A stretch of 64,000 bases of DNA from Sphingomonas pituitosa NBRC 102491 (GCF_001598435.1 NZ_BCYY01000023.1:1-64000); one strand, 5' to 3'; counted from the first letter of the stretch, positions 48,545-57,938 are shown. Notes: generated from the sequence alone by a model not told the origin. Program-made: numbers and translations.

Positions 48545-49492
48545 TTACTGCGCGAAGAAGATCGACTGGCTGAGCGCGTCGCGCACCGATTCGCGGCCCG
48601 CCAGCATCCGGTCGCGCGCGCCGCGATCGAGCTGCTCCGCCTCGGCGGCCAGCCGCTGGCGTTGATCCTGGATCTGTCGATACGCCGTATCGTCTGCGGC
48701 GACTTGGAAGCCGAACAGGCCGTTCGCGTTGAACCAGCTCCGCTTGGCGAGCAGCTGGCAGAGCTGGTGCGTCGCATCGAGCATCGCCAGCCGGTTGGTG
48801 AGGCGCGGATCGGCGCCGTCGGTGCCGGCCATGGTGGCGATGCCGCGCTTCGCGACGTCGGGCAGCCGCGCGTCGGCGATCGCCTGGCGCAGCTTGGCGC
48901 GCGCCTCGGCCTGGGCGGCGCCGTCCGTTTCGGTCGTGGCACGCAGCGTCGAGAACGCCCGGCAATCGGTGATCGCGTGCGGATCCTGGGTCAGCAGATA
49001 GGGGCTGTTGAGCGCGCCGGCGCCGAGCCGCTTGAGCGCCGCGCCATAGCCTTGCTGCGCGGCCGCCTCCGCAGCGGCAACGGCAGCGAACTGGCGGGAG
49101 ATTGGACCGCGGCTGGTGGCATCACCCGGGAAGCGCAACGTGCCGTCGGCAGCAGGCTCGACATCGGCGAAGCTGCTCGCATCCGTGCGGGCGCGGCTCT
49201 GGAACTGGCCGTTGGCGACGAGACCGGCGCCGGCGCCGGTCGCCACCAGCAGCAGCGCCGCACCGCCGCGCGAGGCCATGCTCGTCCCGCGCAGCGCCGT
49301 CAGCAGCACCGCGATCCACAGCAAGAGGCCGACGCCAGCGCCGGCGCCGATCAGCAGCGGCAGCGGCTGCGGCGGCAACAGCAGGGGCGCGGCGATGGCG
49401 GCAACCACCAGCAGGGCGATGGCCGCGAGCGTGGCGAGCAGTGGCGTGGAAACAGGCGCGGCATGTGCCACGTCCAAATCGTGATCGGTCAT
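48545..49492 (-). CDS. Membrane protein, unknown function
   Basis: A 315-residue protein with three N-terminal hydrophobic segments (LLATLAAIALLVVAAIAA; LPLLIGAGAGVGLLLWIAVL; GAALLLVATGAGAGLVA), then a soluble Ala-rich helical region with an Asp/Cys-containing patch (DPHAITDCRAFSTLRA). The start ATG 49492 is supported by GGGGGA upstream. It is divergent from rarD and converges on the YciI-like gene. I do not recognise the family; a membrane-anchored coiled-coil protein is the most I can say. Confidence 0.6.
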   Translation of the reverse strand: MTDHDLDVAHAAPVSTPLLATLAAIALLVVAAIAAPLLLPPQPLPLLIGAGAGVGLLLWIAVLLTALRGTSMASRGGAALLLVATGAGAGLVANGQFQSRARTDASSFADVEPAADGTLRFPGDATSRGPISRQFAAVAAAEAAAQQGYGAALKRLGAGALNSPYLLTQDPHAITDCRAFSTLRATTETDGAAQAEARAKLRQAIADARLPDVAKRGIATMAGTDGADPRLTNRLAMLDATHQLCQLLAKRSWFNANGLFGFQVAADDTAYRQIQDQRQRLAAEAEQLDRGARDRMLAGRESVRDALSQSIFFAQ

Positions 49493-49620
49493 GGTTCCCC
49501 CCAAGAGAATGGCCCGAGCCTATCACCCGGCATGTCCTGCGCAATCCCTCGAACCTCGCGGTGTGGATCTGGAGGCGTCGCGGCTTGCGCTGCAGCGCAG
49601 CAGCGCGCATCGATCGATGC

Positions 49621-50514
49621 ATGACCCAGCCCCAGGGCGCCGATCGCGCCGGCCTTCTTCTCGGCATCGCCGCCTACAGCCTGTGGGGCGTGCTGCCCCT
49701 CTACCTGCACCTGCTGCAACCGGTGCCGGCGCTGCAGGTGCTGTCGCACCGCGTGCTCTGGTCGCTCCTGCTGCTCGCGGTGATCGTGGTGGCGCTGCGC
49801 CGGGTGCGGAGCATCGCCGCCGCCGCACGCGGGCGGACGCTGCTGTTCCTGCTCGGCAGCGCGGCGCTGATCGCGATCAACTGGCTGGTCTATATCTGGG
49901 CAGTCCAGCACGCGCATGTCCTCGATGCGAGCCTCGGTTATTTCATCAACCCGCTGGTCAATGTCGCGCTCGGCGTGATGGTGCTCGGTGAGCGGCTGCG
50001 GCGCTGGCAGGGCATTGCGATCGGGCTGGCCGCGATGGGCGTTCTGCTGCTGACGTTGCATGGCGGCGGGGCGCTGTGGATCCCGCTGGCGCTGGCGCTC
50101 AGCTTCGGCGGCTATGGCCTGCTCCGCAAGGTCGCGGCGATCGACGCGCTGGGGGGGCTGACCGTGGAGACGCTCCTGCTCGGGCCACCGGCCTTGGCGG
50201 TGCTGCTCTGGGCGAACCACACTGGCACCGCCGCGTTCGGCGGCTCGACACGGATCGATCTGCTGCTGATCGCGGCCGGCGTCGTCACCGCGACCCCGTT
50301 GCTGCTGTTCGCCGCCGCCGCCAAGCGGCTGCCCTATGCGACCATGGGGCTGCTCCAGTATATCGCGCCGACGCTGCAATTCCTGGAAGCGGTTCTGCTG
50401 TTCGGCGAGGCCGTACAGCCGGTGCACTTCGCCACCTTTGCGCTGATCTGGTCGGGCTGTGCGCTCTACGCCTGGGACAGCCTGCGGGCCTATCGCGCGG
50501 CGGTGCGGGGGTAA
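49621..50514 (+). CDS. rarD: RarD, EamA/DMT superfamily transporter
   Basis: A 297-residue ten-helix drug/metabolite transporter. The start ATG 49621 precedes GLLLGIAAYSLWGVLPLYLH, and later blocks include YIWAVQHAHVLDASLGYFINPLVNVALG and AAAKRLPYATMGLLQYIAPTLQFLEA, typical of the RarD branch (chloramphenicol sensitivity-like name; the true substrate is unknown). It ends just before a 26-bp palindrome and faces argG. Confidence 0.9.
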   Translation: MTQPQGADRAGLLLGIAAYSLWGVLPLYLHLLQPVPALQVLSHRVLWSLLLLAVIVVALRRVRSIAAAARGRTLLFLLGSAALIAINWLVYIWAVQHAHVLDASLGYFINPLVNVALGVMVLGERLRRWQGIAIGLAAMGVLLLTLHGGGALWIPLALALSFGGYGLLRKVAAIDALGGLTVETLLLGPPALAVLLWANHTGTAAFGGSTRIDLLLIAAGVVTATPLLLFAAAAKRLPYATMGLLQYIAPTLQFLEAVLLFGEAVQPVHFATFALIWSGCALYAWDSLRAYRAAVRG

Positions 50515-50540
50515 CGCCCCTCCCGCAAGCGGGAGGGGCG
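50515..50540. terminator. Palindromic hairpin between rarD and argG
   Basis: CGCCCCTCCCGC / GCGGGAGGGGCG, a 26-base perfect palindrome with a 2-base centre (effective loop CAAG), lies directly after the rarD stop and ahead of the converging argG stop. It uses the same CCCCTCCC motif as other hairpins here. Confidence 0.7.
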
Positions 50541-50548
50541 CAACGGAC

Positions 50549-51766
50549 TCAGCCCTCGCGGCGGCCGAGCAGGCGCAGGCGCAGCGCGTTGAGCTTGATG
50601 AAGCCGGCGGCGTCGCGCTGGTCGTACGCGCCCTGGTCGTCCTCGAAGGTCACGACCTTCTCGCTGTACAGCGAATAGGGCGACTTGCGGCCGGTGACGA
50701 TCACGCTGCCCTTGTACAGCTTCAGCCGCACGGTGCCGGTGACCTTCTCCTGGCTGTAGTCCACCGCAGCCTGCAGCATCTCGCGCTCGGGCGAGAACCA
50801 GAAGCCGTTGTAGATCAGCTCGGCATAGCGCGGGGCCAGCTCGTCCTTCAGATGCGCCGCGCCGCGATCGAGCGTGATCTGCTCGATGCCGCGATGCGCG
50901 AGGTGATAGATGGTGCCGCCCGGCGTCTCGTACATGCCGCGCGACTTCATGCCGACGAAGCGGTTCTCGACCAGATCGAGCCGGCCGATGCCGTGCTTGC
51001 GGCCGAGCTCGTTGAGCGCGGTCAGCAGCGTCGCGGGCGACATCGCCTGGCCGTTCAGCGCCACGCCGTCGCCGCGCTCGAAATCGATCGTGATCGTCTC
51101 GGGCAGGTCGGGCGCGTCTTCGGGGTTCACCGTGCGCGAATAGACATAGTCGGGCACTTCCTCCCACGGATCCTCGAGCACCTTGCCCTCGGACGAGGTG
51201 TGGAGAAGGTTCGCGTCGGTCGAGAAGGGCGACTCGCCGCGCTTGTCCTTGGTCACCGGGATCTGGTGCGATTCGGCGAACTCGATCAGCTTGGTGCGGC
51301 TGGTCAGGTCCCATTCGCGCCACGGCGCGATCACCTTGATGTCCGGGTTGAGCGCGTAATAGCCGAGCTCGAAGCGGACCTGGTCGTTGCCCTTGCCGGT
51401 AGCGCCGTGGCTCACCGCGTCGGCGCCGACCAGCTTGGCGATCTCGATCTGGCGCTTGGCGATCAGCGGGCGCGCAATGGAGGTGCCGAGCAGATAAAGG
51501 CCTTCATACAAGGCATTTGCGCGCATCATCGGGAAGACATAGTCCTTCACGAATTCCTCGCGCACGTCCTCGATGAAGATGTGCTCGGGCTTCACACCGG
51601 CCATCTCGGCCTTCTTGCGCGCGGGCTCCAGCTCCTCGCCCTGGCCGAGATCGGCGGTGAAGGTGACGACCTCGCACTGGTAGGTCTGCTGCAGCCATTT
51701 CAGGATCACGCTCGTGTCCAGGCCGCCCGAATAGGCGAGGACGACGCGATTGATCTTATCCGACAT
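50549..51766 (-). CDS. argG: Argininosuccinate synthase
   Basis: Condenses citrulline and aspartate with ATP. 405 residues starting MSDKINRVVLAYSGGLDTSV with the PP-loop SGGLDTS, then TADLGQGEEL, ARPLIAKRQIEIAKLVGADA, SHGATGKGNDQVRFELGYYA and the C-terminal segment SLYSEKVVTFEDDQGAYDQRDA. Full length. No arginine-specific control element is visible in the 296-base gap to the next receptor gene. Confidence 0.98.
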   Translation of the reverse strand: MSDKINRVVLAYSGGLDTSVILKWLQQTYQCEVVTFTADLGQGEELEPARKKAEMAGVKPEHIFIEDVREEFVKDYVFPMMRANALYEGLYLLGTSIARPLIAKRQIEIAKLVGADAVSHGATGKGNDQVRFELGYYALNPDIKVIAPWREWDLTSRTKLIEFAESHQIPVTKDKRGESPFSTDANLLHTSSEGKVLEDPWEEVPDYVYSRTVNPEDAPDLPETITIDFERGDGVALNGQAMSPATLLTALNELGRKHGIGRLDLVENRFVGMKSRGMYETPGGTIYHLAHRGIEQITLDRGAAHLKDELAPRYAELIYNGFWFSPEREMLQAAVDYSQEKVTGTVRLKLYKGSVIVTGRKSPYSLYSEKVVTFEDDQGAYDQRDAAGFIKLNALRLRLLGRREG

Positions 51767-51967
51767 GGGGCAGGGACTCCGAAATGGGGGAACGCGCGCC
51801 CTGTACGGCGCACGCGCCCGGGGTGCAACTGTGGCGGGGTCCCGCAGGACAGGGCGGCCGCCGCGCAGATGCCATCGACGGTACATTAGATACCAAAACG
51901 GACCGATTCACGTGTTGCAGCGCACCAATACACATCCATGCAATTGATTAATAAAGCAAGTTTCCGT

Positions 51968-52011
51968 TTGACAACAAGCATACATATTATGTTGTATACG
52001 ATATCCGTATA
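51968..52011 (+). promoter_or_regulatory. AT-rich promoter and inverted repeat before the Oar-like receptor
   Basis: TTGACA (51968-51973) followed 18 bases later by TTGTAT (51992-51997) forms a possible sigma70-type promoter. Just at the -10 lies TATACG-ATATC-CGTATA (51995-52011), a 6-5-6 inverted repeat that could bind a dimeric regulator and overlap RNA polymerase. The stretch is far more AT-rich than its surroundings. The candidate transcript start lies about 60 bases before ATG 52063. Confidence 0.45.
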
Positions 52012-52062
52012 ACATTCGAACGCGGATATTGCCCGGGGGTCGGGCCAACAAGGGGTACCATC

Positions 52063-55000
52063 ATGAACAACGCTCGCCTGCGGCTCTGCCGCGGCCTTCT
52101 TCGTGCGTCCGTCGCCGGTGCGACGCTGGTGATCCTTCCACTCGTGCCGACGCTGGCCCATGCACAAGGCTATTCGACCGTCCGCGCCAGCGGCCGGGTG
52201 GTCGATCCCGAAGGCAAGCCGATCGTCGGCGCGACGGTATCGGCCAAATCAGAGGACCAGGGCTTCACCCGTACCGCAACCACCGACAAGGAAGGCAATT
52301 TCAGCCTGCCGGAGATGCAGACGGGCTCATACAGCTTCAGCATTACCGCGGCAGGCTATCCGGGGTACGAGGAAGCGGGCGTCCGCATCTCGGCGAACAA
52401 CACGGGCAACATCTTCGCGCTCGCGCCCGAAGGCAGCAGCGAAATCGTGGTGAAGGGCTCGCGCGTCGCCACCGCCGATTTCGACCGCACCACCACCGGC
52501 CTGGTCCTCGATCTCGCCGAAGTCAGCCAGCGCCTGCCGCTGGCGCGCAGCCTGCAGGCCGCGATCCAGCTTGCGCCGGGCGCAAGCGCGGGCTCGAGCG
52601 CCTTTTCGGGCCAGACCTCGTTCAACGGCGGCGCCGTTTCGGAGAACGCGTTCTTCGTCAACGGGCTGAACATCACCGATTTCCGCAAGGGGCTTTCGCC
52701 GGTCGAAGTCCCCTACGACTTCTACAAGACGGTCGAGACCAAGACGGGGGGCTATGCGGCCGAGTTCGGCCGCTCGACCGGCGGCTTCGTCAATGCCACC
52801 ACCAAGTCCGGCAGCAACGAATTCCACGGCATGCTGCTGTACAACTGGAATCCCAACGCGCTGCGCTCGAAGACCCGCGACACCATCTACACCGACAATG
52901 TCAACGGCTCGGCGGATTCCAAGTCGCTGACCGCCACGCTCTCCGGCCCGATATGGAAGGACCATCTGTTCTTCTTCGGCCTCTATCAGGCGCGCGACAA
53001 CAACAGCGTCGGCGCGGGCACCGAATATGACCTGAACACCAAGACCAAGCAGGGCACCTCCCGCTCCTTCTACCACACCGCCTCGCCCTTCTACGGCGGC
53101 AAGATCGATGGCTACATCAACGATCAGAACCACCTCGAATTCACCTATTTCAGCACCAAGGGTGATTCGACCACACAGACCTATGGCAGCACCTCGACGG
53201 TCCGCTTCGATCGCGACAGGCAGATCGACGGGCCGTTCGCCGGGGCCACGTACGGCAAGTCGGGCGGCAGCAACTATGTCGCGCGCTACACCAGCATCCT
53301 GACCAAGTGGCTGACCTTCTCCGCCGCCTATGGCCGCGGCGAGAACAACAGCAGCGCCCGCAGCGTCAACGCCGATTCCAAGATCGTCCCCTCGGTGTTC
53401 GACGCGCGTATCGATCCGGGCAAGGCGCTCACCGTCGCCGGCGGTGGTGTCGGCATCAACAACGATGTGCGCAAATTCTATCGCGCCGACGTCGACATCA
53501 ATCTGAGCCTGTTCGGCAAGCACCACATCAAGTTCGGCTATGACCGCGAGGATCTTTCCTCGGATAACCGCGCGCTCGGTGCCGGCCTCGGCTATAGCTA
53601 CAACATCTACCGCGCCAAGCAGGGCGACCAGTTCGGCCTGCCGATCGGCACCGATTATGTGCGGCAGACCTTCTATTCGAACATCGGCAGCTTCACCTCG
53701 CAGAACGAGGCCTTCTACATCCAGGATGCCTGGGCGTTGTTCAACGAACGGCTGAACCTCAGCCTCGGCGTGCGCGGCGACCGGTTCACCAACAACAATT
53801 CGGCGGGCGCGCGCTTCTACGAATCGGGCACGCAGTTCGGGCCGCGGCTGGGCTTCACGCTCGATCCGTTCGGCGCGCGAACCGACAAGGTCTATGGCAG
53901 CTTCTCGCGCATGTACCTGCCGGTCGCATCGAACACCAACATCCGCCTTACCGGCGGCGAGACCTTCTACACCCGCACCAACCTGCTCGCCGGCATCGGC
54001 GCCGACGGCATCCCCACGCTGGGGGCGCCGGTTTCCTATGCGGGCGCGGCGGCCTGCCCGGACGACAAGGTGGTCAATTGCGACGTCACCGGATCGGGCC
54101 AGCCCGTCGCGGTGGGCGCCGCGGTGTCGCAGACGCTGAAGCCGCAATCCGAGGACGAGTTCATCCTCGGCTATGAAAAGCGGATCGGGCGCTGGCGGTT
54201 CAACGTCTACGGCATGTATACCAAGCTCAACGAAGTGCTGGAAGACGCCGCGATCGACCGTGCGGTCAACAACTATTGCGTGAAGAACAACATCAGCGGC
54301 TGCGACAAGACCTGGACGGGCTTCACCCAATATGTCCTGATCAACCCGGGCCGCCCAATCACCGTCCAACTCGCCGCGCCGATCAACGGCGAGTCGAAGG
54401 TGCGGACCGTGACCTTCTCGGCGCAGGACCTCGGCTACCCCGAGGCGAAGCGCACCTACAAGGCGATCGCCTTCGAGGTCGGCCATGACTTCGACGGCCG
54501 CTTCGAGCTCAACGGCTCCTATGTCCTGTCCTGGACCAAGGGCAATTACGAGGGCGGGGTGAAGACCGACAACGGCCAGAGCGACACCGGCCTGACGACG
54601 GACTTCGACCAGCCGGGCCTGACCAACGGCACCTATGGCTATTCGCCGAACGATCGCCGCCACGTGTTCAAGCTGTGGGGTTCCTATGCGCCGACCGAAC
54701 ACCTGACGATCGGCTTCAGCACCTCGGCGACGTCACCGCGCCACTATGGCTGTATCGGCCAGGTGCCGGCCTCGGTCGATCCCTATGCCCGCGCCTATGG
54801 TGCTGCCGGGCTCTATTGCCGCGTGCTGTCGAACGGCCAGATCGCAACCGACCCGACCACGCCGGCCGCCGATGCGCCGGTGAAGCTGATCCCGCGCGGA
54901 TCGGTGTTCACCAGCGACTGGGTGTTCGGCAACGATCTGTCGATCGGCTGGGAGACCGCAATCGGCAAGTCGAAGGTCGGCCTGAACCTCACCGTGTTCA

Positions 55001-55140
55001 ACGTGTTCAACCTGCACGCCAAGACCGACTTCAACGAATATGGGACCGACGGCAACGGCGTCGCCAGCCCCTATTACCGGCAGGTGACCGGCTATCAGAC
55101 GGCGCGGTCGGGCCGTCTCCAGGCCCGCTTCTCCTTCTGA
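52063..55140 (+). CDS. Oar-like TonB-dependent receptor with carboxypeptidase-like N-terminal domain
   Basis: A 1025-residue outer-membrane protein: long signal peptide (ending VPTLAHA), a carboxypeptidase-regulatory (Ig-like) domain at about 40-120 (ASGRVVDPEGKPIVGATVSA; GSYSFSITAAGYPGY), a plug domain (LAEVSQRLPLARSLQAAIQ, TSFNGGAVSENAFFVNGLNI, VETKTGGYAAEFGRSTGGFV) and a large barrel ending in LQARFSF. No TonB box is clear, as in Oar-type members. It likely imports peptide-like or oligosaccharide substrates, with no partner gene to say which. ATG 52063 has AAGGGG upstream. Confidence 0.9.
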   Translation: MNNARLRLCRGLLRASVAGATLVILPLVPTLAHAQGYSTVRASGRVVDPEGKPIVGATVSAKSEDQGFTRTATTDKEGNFSLPEMQTGSYSFSITAAGYPGYEEAGVRISANNTGNIFALAPEGSSEIVVKGSRVATADFDRTTTGLVLDLAEVSQRLPLARSLQAAIQLAPGASAGSSAFSGQTSFNGGAVSENAFFVNGLNITDFRKGLSPVEVPYDFYKTVETKTGGYAAEFGRSTGGFVNATTKSGSNEFHGMLLYNWNPNALRSKTRDTIYTDNVNGSADSKSLTATLSGPIWKDHLFFFGLYQARDNNSVGAGTEYDLNTKTKQGTSRSFYHTASPFYGGKIDGYINDQNHLEFTYFSTKGDSTTQTYGSTSTVRFDRDRQIDGPFAGATYGKSGGSNYVARYTSILTKWLTFSAAYGRGENNSSARSVNADSKIVPSVFDARIDPGKALTVAGGGVGINNDVRKFYRADVDINLSLFGKHHIKFGYDREDLSSDNRALGAGLGYSYNIYRAKQGDQFGLPIGTDYVRQTFYSNIGSFTSQNEAFYIQDAWALFNERLNLSLGVRGDRFTNNNSAGARFYESGTQFGPRLGFTLDPFGARTDKVYGSFSRMYLPVASNTNIRLTGGETFYTRTNLLAGIGADGIPTLGAPVSYAGAAACPDDKVVNCDVTGSGQPVAVGAAVSQTLKPQSEDEFILGYEKRIGRWRFNVYGMYTKLNEVLEDAAIDRAVNNYCVKNNISGCDKTWTGFTQYVLINPGRPITVQLAAPINGESKVRTVTFSAQDLGYPEAKRTYKAIAFEVGHDFDGRFELNGSYVLSWTKGNYEGGVKTDNGQSDTGLTTDFDQPGLTNGTYGYSPNDRRHVFKLWGSYAPTEHLTIGFSTSATSPRHYGCIGQVPASVDPYARAYGAAGLYCRVLSNGQIATDPTTPAADAPVKLIPRGSVFTSDWVFGNDLSIGWETAIGKSKVGLNLTVFNVFNLHAKTDFNEYGTDGNGVASPYYRQVTGYQTARSGRLQARFSF

Positions 55141-55146
55141 GCCGCG

Positions 55147-55179
55147 CCGCCGGCAGCCGGGATCACCGGCTGCCGGCGG
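55147..55179. terminator. Bidirectional terminator containing the cfa stop codon
   Basis: CCGCCGGCAGCCGG / CCGGCTGCCGGCGG, 14 bp perfect, with loop GATCA. The TGA of cfa (55163-55165) lies in the loop, so cfa ends inside the hairpin, and the receptor gene ends 7 bases before it. Confidence 0.8.
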
Positions 55180-56395
55180 TCAGCTTCGCCTCGGCCTCGT
55201 GCATATAGTCTCGCGTGATCGGCAGCGCGGTGCGCGAGCGCGAGAATTGCAGCTGATAGTTGACCAGCCCGCCGTTCATGAAGCTCACGTACGAGCCCGC
55301 GAGATAATAGGTCCACATCCGGTAGAAGCGCTCGTCGTAGAGTTCGACGATTGCATCGTGCGCGGCGACGGTGCGGTCGTACCAGGCCTTGAGCGTATGG
55401 CCGTAGTGCATGCGCAGCACCTCCACGTCGGTGAGGAAATAGCGCAACCCCTCATAGCCTTGCGCGATTTCCGACAGCGCGGGGATATAACCGCCGGGGA
55501 AGATGTACTTCAGCGTGAACGCATCGGTATAGCCCGGCCCGCCCGCACGCCCGATCGTGTGGAGCAGCATCACGCCCTCCGGCGTCATCAACGCGCGGCA
55601 CTTGGCAAAGAAAGTGCGGTATTGCGGCGTGCCGACATGCTCGAACATGCCGACCGAGACGATGCGATCGAACTGCCCCTCCAGCGCGCGATAGTCGATC
55701 AGCTCGAACTTCACCTTGTCCGCCACGCCTGCCGCCTCGGCGCGTTCGCGGGCGATCTTCAGCTGCTCTTCGGACAGCGTGATGCCCAGCACCTCGGCGC
55801 CGGTCTTGGCGTGGATGTAGAGCGCCATGCCACCCCAGCCGCAGCCGATGTCGAGCACGCGCATGCCGGGCTCGATCGCCAGCTTGGCGACGATATGCGC
55901 CTTCTTGTCGGCCTGGGCCTGCTCCAGGCTGTTGCCCGGATCGGTGTAATAGGCGCAGCTATATTGCCGATCGGCGTCGAGGAAGAGATCGTAGAGGCGC
56001 GCCGACAGATCGTAATGGTGCGCGACGTTCTGCTTCGACTTTCGCGCCATGTTCTTGCGGCCGAGCCAGTGGGCGACCTTGCCGGCGGCGAGGCTCAGCT
56101 TGGAGGGGTTGAGCACCGCATTGCTCTTCTCCCAGGCGTTGTTCGCGGTCACCAGGTTGAGCAGGTCGAGGATGTCACCGCGCTCGAGGTTCAGGCTGCC
56201 GTCCATATAGGTCTCGGCGGCGCCCAGCGCGGGATCGCGGACGATACGGCCCTCGGCGCCCTTCGACAGGCGCATCGTGACGGGCTTGAGATCGGGATCG
56301 GGGCTGCCGAAGGTACGGGAACTGCCGTCGGGTCGGATCAGGGTGAGCTCGCCGCGCTTCACGGCACGGTCGAGGAAGCGATCAATCAGGGCCAT
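55163..56395 (-). CDS. cfa: Cyclopropane-fatty-acyl-phospholipid synthase
   Basis: SAM-dependent methyl transfer to unsaturated phospholipid acyl chains. 410 residues with the N-terminal CFA region, then HHYDLSARLYDLFLDADRQYSCAYY, the SAM-binding VLDIGCGWGGMALYIH, ITLSEEQLKIARERAEAAGV, IVSVGMFEHVG, and the C-terminal TLKAWYDRTVAAHDAI. Cytosolic/peripheral membrane. Its stop sits in the loop of a bidirectional terminator. Confidence 0.95.
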   Translation of the reverse strand: MALIDRFLDRAVKRGELTLIRPDGSSRTFGSPDPDLKPVTMRLSKGAEGRIVRDPALGAAETYMDGSLNLERGDILDLLNLVTANNAWEKSNAVLNPSKLSLAAGKVAHWLGRKNMARKSKQNVAHHYDLSARLYDLFLDADRQYSCAYYTDPGNSLEQAQADKKAHIVAKLAIEPGMRVLDIGCGWGGMALYIHAKTGAEVLGITLSEEQLKIARERAEAAGVADKVKFELIDYRALEGQFDRIVSVGMFEHVGTPQYRTFFAKCRALMTPEGVMLLHTIGRAGGPGYTDAFTLKYIFPGGYIPALSEIAQGYEGLRYFLTDVEVLRMHYGHTLKAWYDRTVAAHDAIVELYDERFYRMWTYYLAGSYVSFMNGGLVNYQLQFSRSRTALPITRDYMHEAEAKLTAGSR

Positions 56396-56487
56396 GGCGC
56401 TCCACTATGCGACGATTGTTTCGGGCGTACCCCTATTGCGTTTCGGCGTGCTGCAAAACAACCTGCCTTGGGATAGGTTTCCGCCGA

Positions 56488-57219
56488 TCAGATTCCGGCA
56501 TACCATTGATAGCCGCTCGAATCCTCCCAGGTGCCGCCCCTGCCCTTGCCGATCCCGGCGAGCGAGGCAACCGCCTCGATGCCGACCAGATATTTCGCCT
56601 GCTTGTAGCCGAGCTGCCGCTCGACCCGCAGCCGCAGCGGCGCGCCGTGGCCGACATCGAGCAGCCGGTCGTTGAGCGCCCAGGCGAGGATCGTCTGCGG
56701 ATGGAAGGCATCGATCAGGTCGACCGATTCATAATAGCCGCCATCGCCGTAGCGATCGGCGCAGTGGAACACGATGTAGCGCGCGTTCGAGCTGATTCCG
56801 GCTGCGTGCAGGATCGTGCCGAGCTGCGGCCCCTGCCATTTGCCGATCGCGCTCCAGCCCTCGACACAGTCGTGCCGGGTGATCTGCGCGCGCTGCGGCA
56901 GGCGCTGAAGCTGGTCGAGCGTGAGCTGCATCGGCCGCGCGACCATGCCGCCCACCTTCAGCCGCCAGTCGGCGAAGCGGGTGCCGGCCCAGATGTTGTA
57001 TTCGGGGGTGTTCGGATGGTGGGTGCCGTTCACCCGGAAGATCGGGCTGCGCTGCTCGGGGCGGAACTCGGTGGCGAGCGATCCGCGGCCGATCGCGCGC
57101 TGGAGGAAGCGGTGCGCCTCCTCGGCGCTCGCCAGCACGGGGCTGTCGGTGAAGCGGTCGCAGCCGGTGAGAAGGCCGGCCGCGGCGCCGACGAGCAGGT
57201 TGCGGCGGGTCAGGATCAT
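56488..57219 (-). CDS. Molybdopterin-dependent oxidoreductase, sulfite oxidase/MsrP-like
   Basis: A 243-residue exported protein with an RR-containing signal (MILTRRNLLVGAAAGLLTGC; possible lipobox LLTGC or Tat-like). The molybdenum ligand Cys is in ITRHDCVEGWSAIGKWQGPQ (about residue 117), followed by the sulfite-oxidase-fold sequence GAPLRLRVERQLGYKQAKYL. MsrP-type enzymes repair methionine sulfoxide, but this protein is shorter and could also be a sulfite-type or unassigned oxidoreductase. It overlaps the upstream cytochrome b gene by ATGA, so the two make an electron-transfer pair. Confidence 0.84.
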   Translation of the reverse strand: MILTRRNLLVGAAAGLLTGCDRFTDSPVLASAEEAHRFLQRAIGRGSLATEFRPEQRSPIFRVNGTHHPNTPEYNIWAGTRFADWRLKVGGMVARPMQLTLDQLQRLPQRAQITRHDCVEGWSAIGKWQGPQLGTILHAAGISSNARYIVFHCADRYGDGGYYESVDLIDAFHPQTILAWALNDRLLDVGHGAPLRLRVERQLGYKQAKYLVGIEAVASLAGIGKGRGGTWEDSSGYQWYAGI

Positions 57220-57938
57220 GGCTGTTTCTCCGCAGGCACGCGCCACCAGCCGGTGATCATCGAGCGCAGCTCGTTGATCGGCCCGGCGAGCAGCACCAGC
57301 GTCAGGTGGACGAGCAGGAAGGCGAGGATCGCCCCCATCGCGAGGAAATGGACCGAGCGCGCCGATTGCCGGCCGCCGAAGATCGCGGTCAGCCAGGGCC
57401 ATGCCGCGTCCATGCCCGGCGAGAGTGCCAGACCGGAGAAGATCACCGCCGGCAGCAGCAGGAACAGCGTGCCGACATAAGCCAGCTTCTGGAAGATGTT
57501 GTAGGCGCGAGGATCCTTGGGATCGTGGAAGCGCAGCGCGAGATGATCGCGGAAATCCTTCCAGAGGTGGCGGGGGCCAAGCTCACGCGCGCGGATGCGC
57601 AGGTCGCGGAGGATATGGCCGTTCGCCAGGCTCCACAGCAGATAGACCAGCAGCCCGAACGCCAGCACCAGCGCGAAAAAGAAATGCCAGTGCCGCGCCC
57701 CTGCCAGGCTGTAATAAGACGGGATCGTCACCCAGCCGGGGAAGCGCGGCAGCTCCAGCCAGGCATGGTCGAAATTGGCGCCATATTGCCCCCAGTAGAG
57801 CCGGGGGTGCGCGTTGAAGATCATCAGCCCGCTGCCGACGAGGAGCAGCAGCGCAAGGGCGTTGAGCCAGTGCCACAGCCGGGTGATCAGCCGGTGGCGG
57901 TAGATCAGGCGGGGCCTGTCCGGTGGACCTTCGGGCAT
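57216..57938 (-). CDS. Cytochrome b561-type membrane subunit
   Basis: A 240-residue integral membrane protein with four main hydrophobic helices and histidines suited to b-heme ligation (YRHRLITRLWHWLNALALLL; HWHFFFALVLAFGLLVYLL; SARSVHFLAMGAILAFLLVH). It belongs to the cytochrome b561/Ni-Fe hydrogenase b-type family, not MsrQ. ATG 57938 has AAGGAAG upstream. The ATGA overlap with the molybdoenzyme indicates it passes quinol electrons to that periplasmic protein. Confidence 0.83.
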   Translation of the reverse strand: MPEGPPDRPRLIYRHRLITRLWHWLNALALLLLVGSGLMIFNAHPRLYWGQYGANFDHAWLELPRFPGWVTIPSYYSLAGARHWHFFFALVLAFGLLVYLLWSLANGHILRDLRIRARELGPRHLWKDFRDHLALRFHDPKDPRAYNIFQKLAYVGTLFLLLPAVIFSGLALSPGMDAAWPWLTAIFGGRQSARSVHFLAMGAILAFLLVHLTLVLLAGPINELRSMITGWWRVPAEKQP

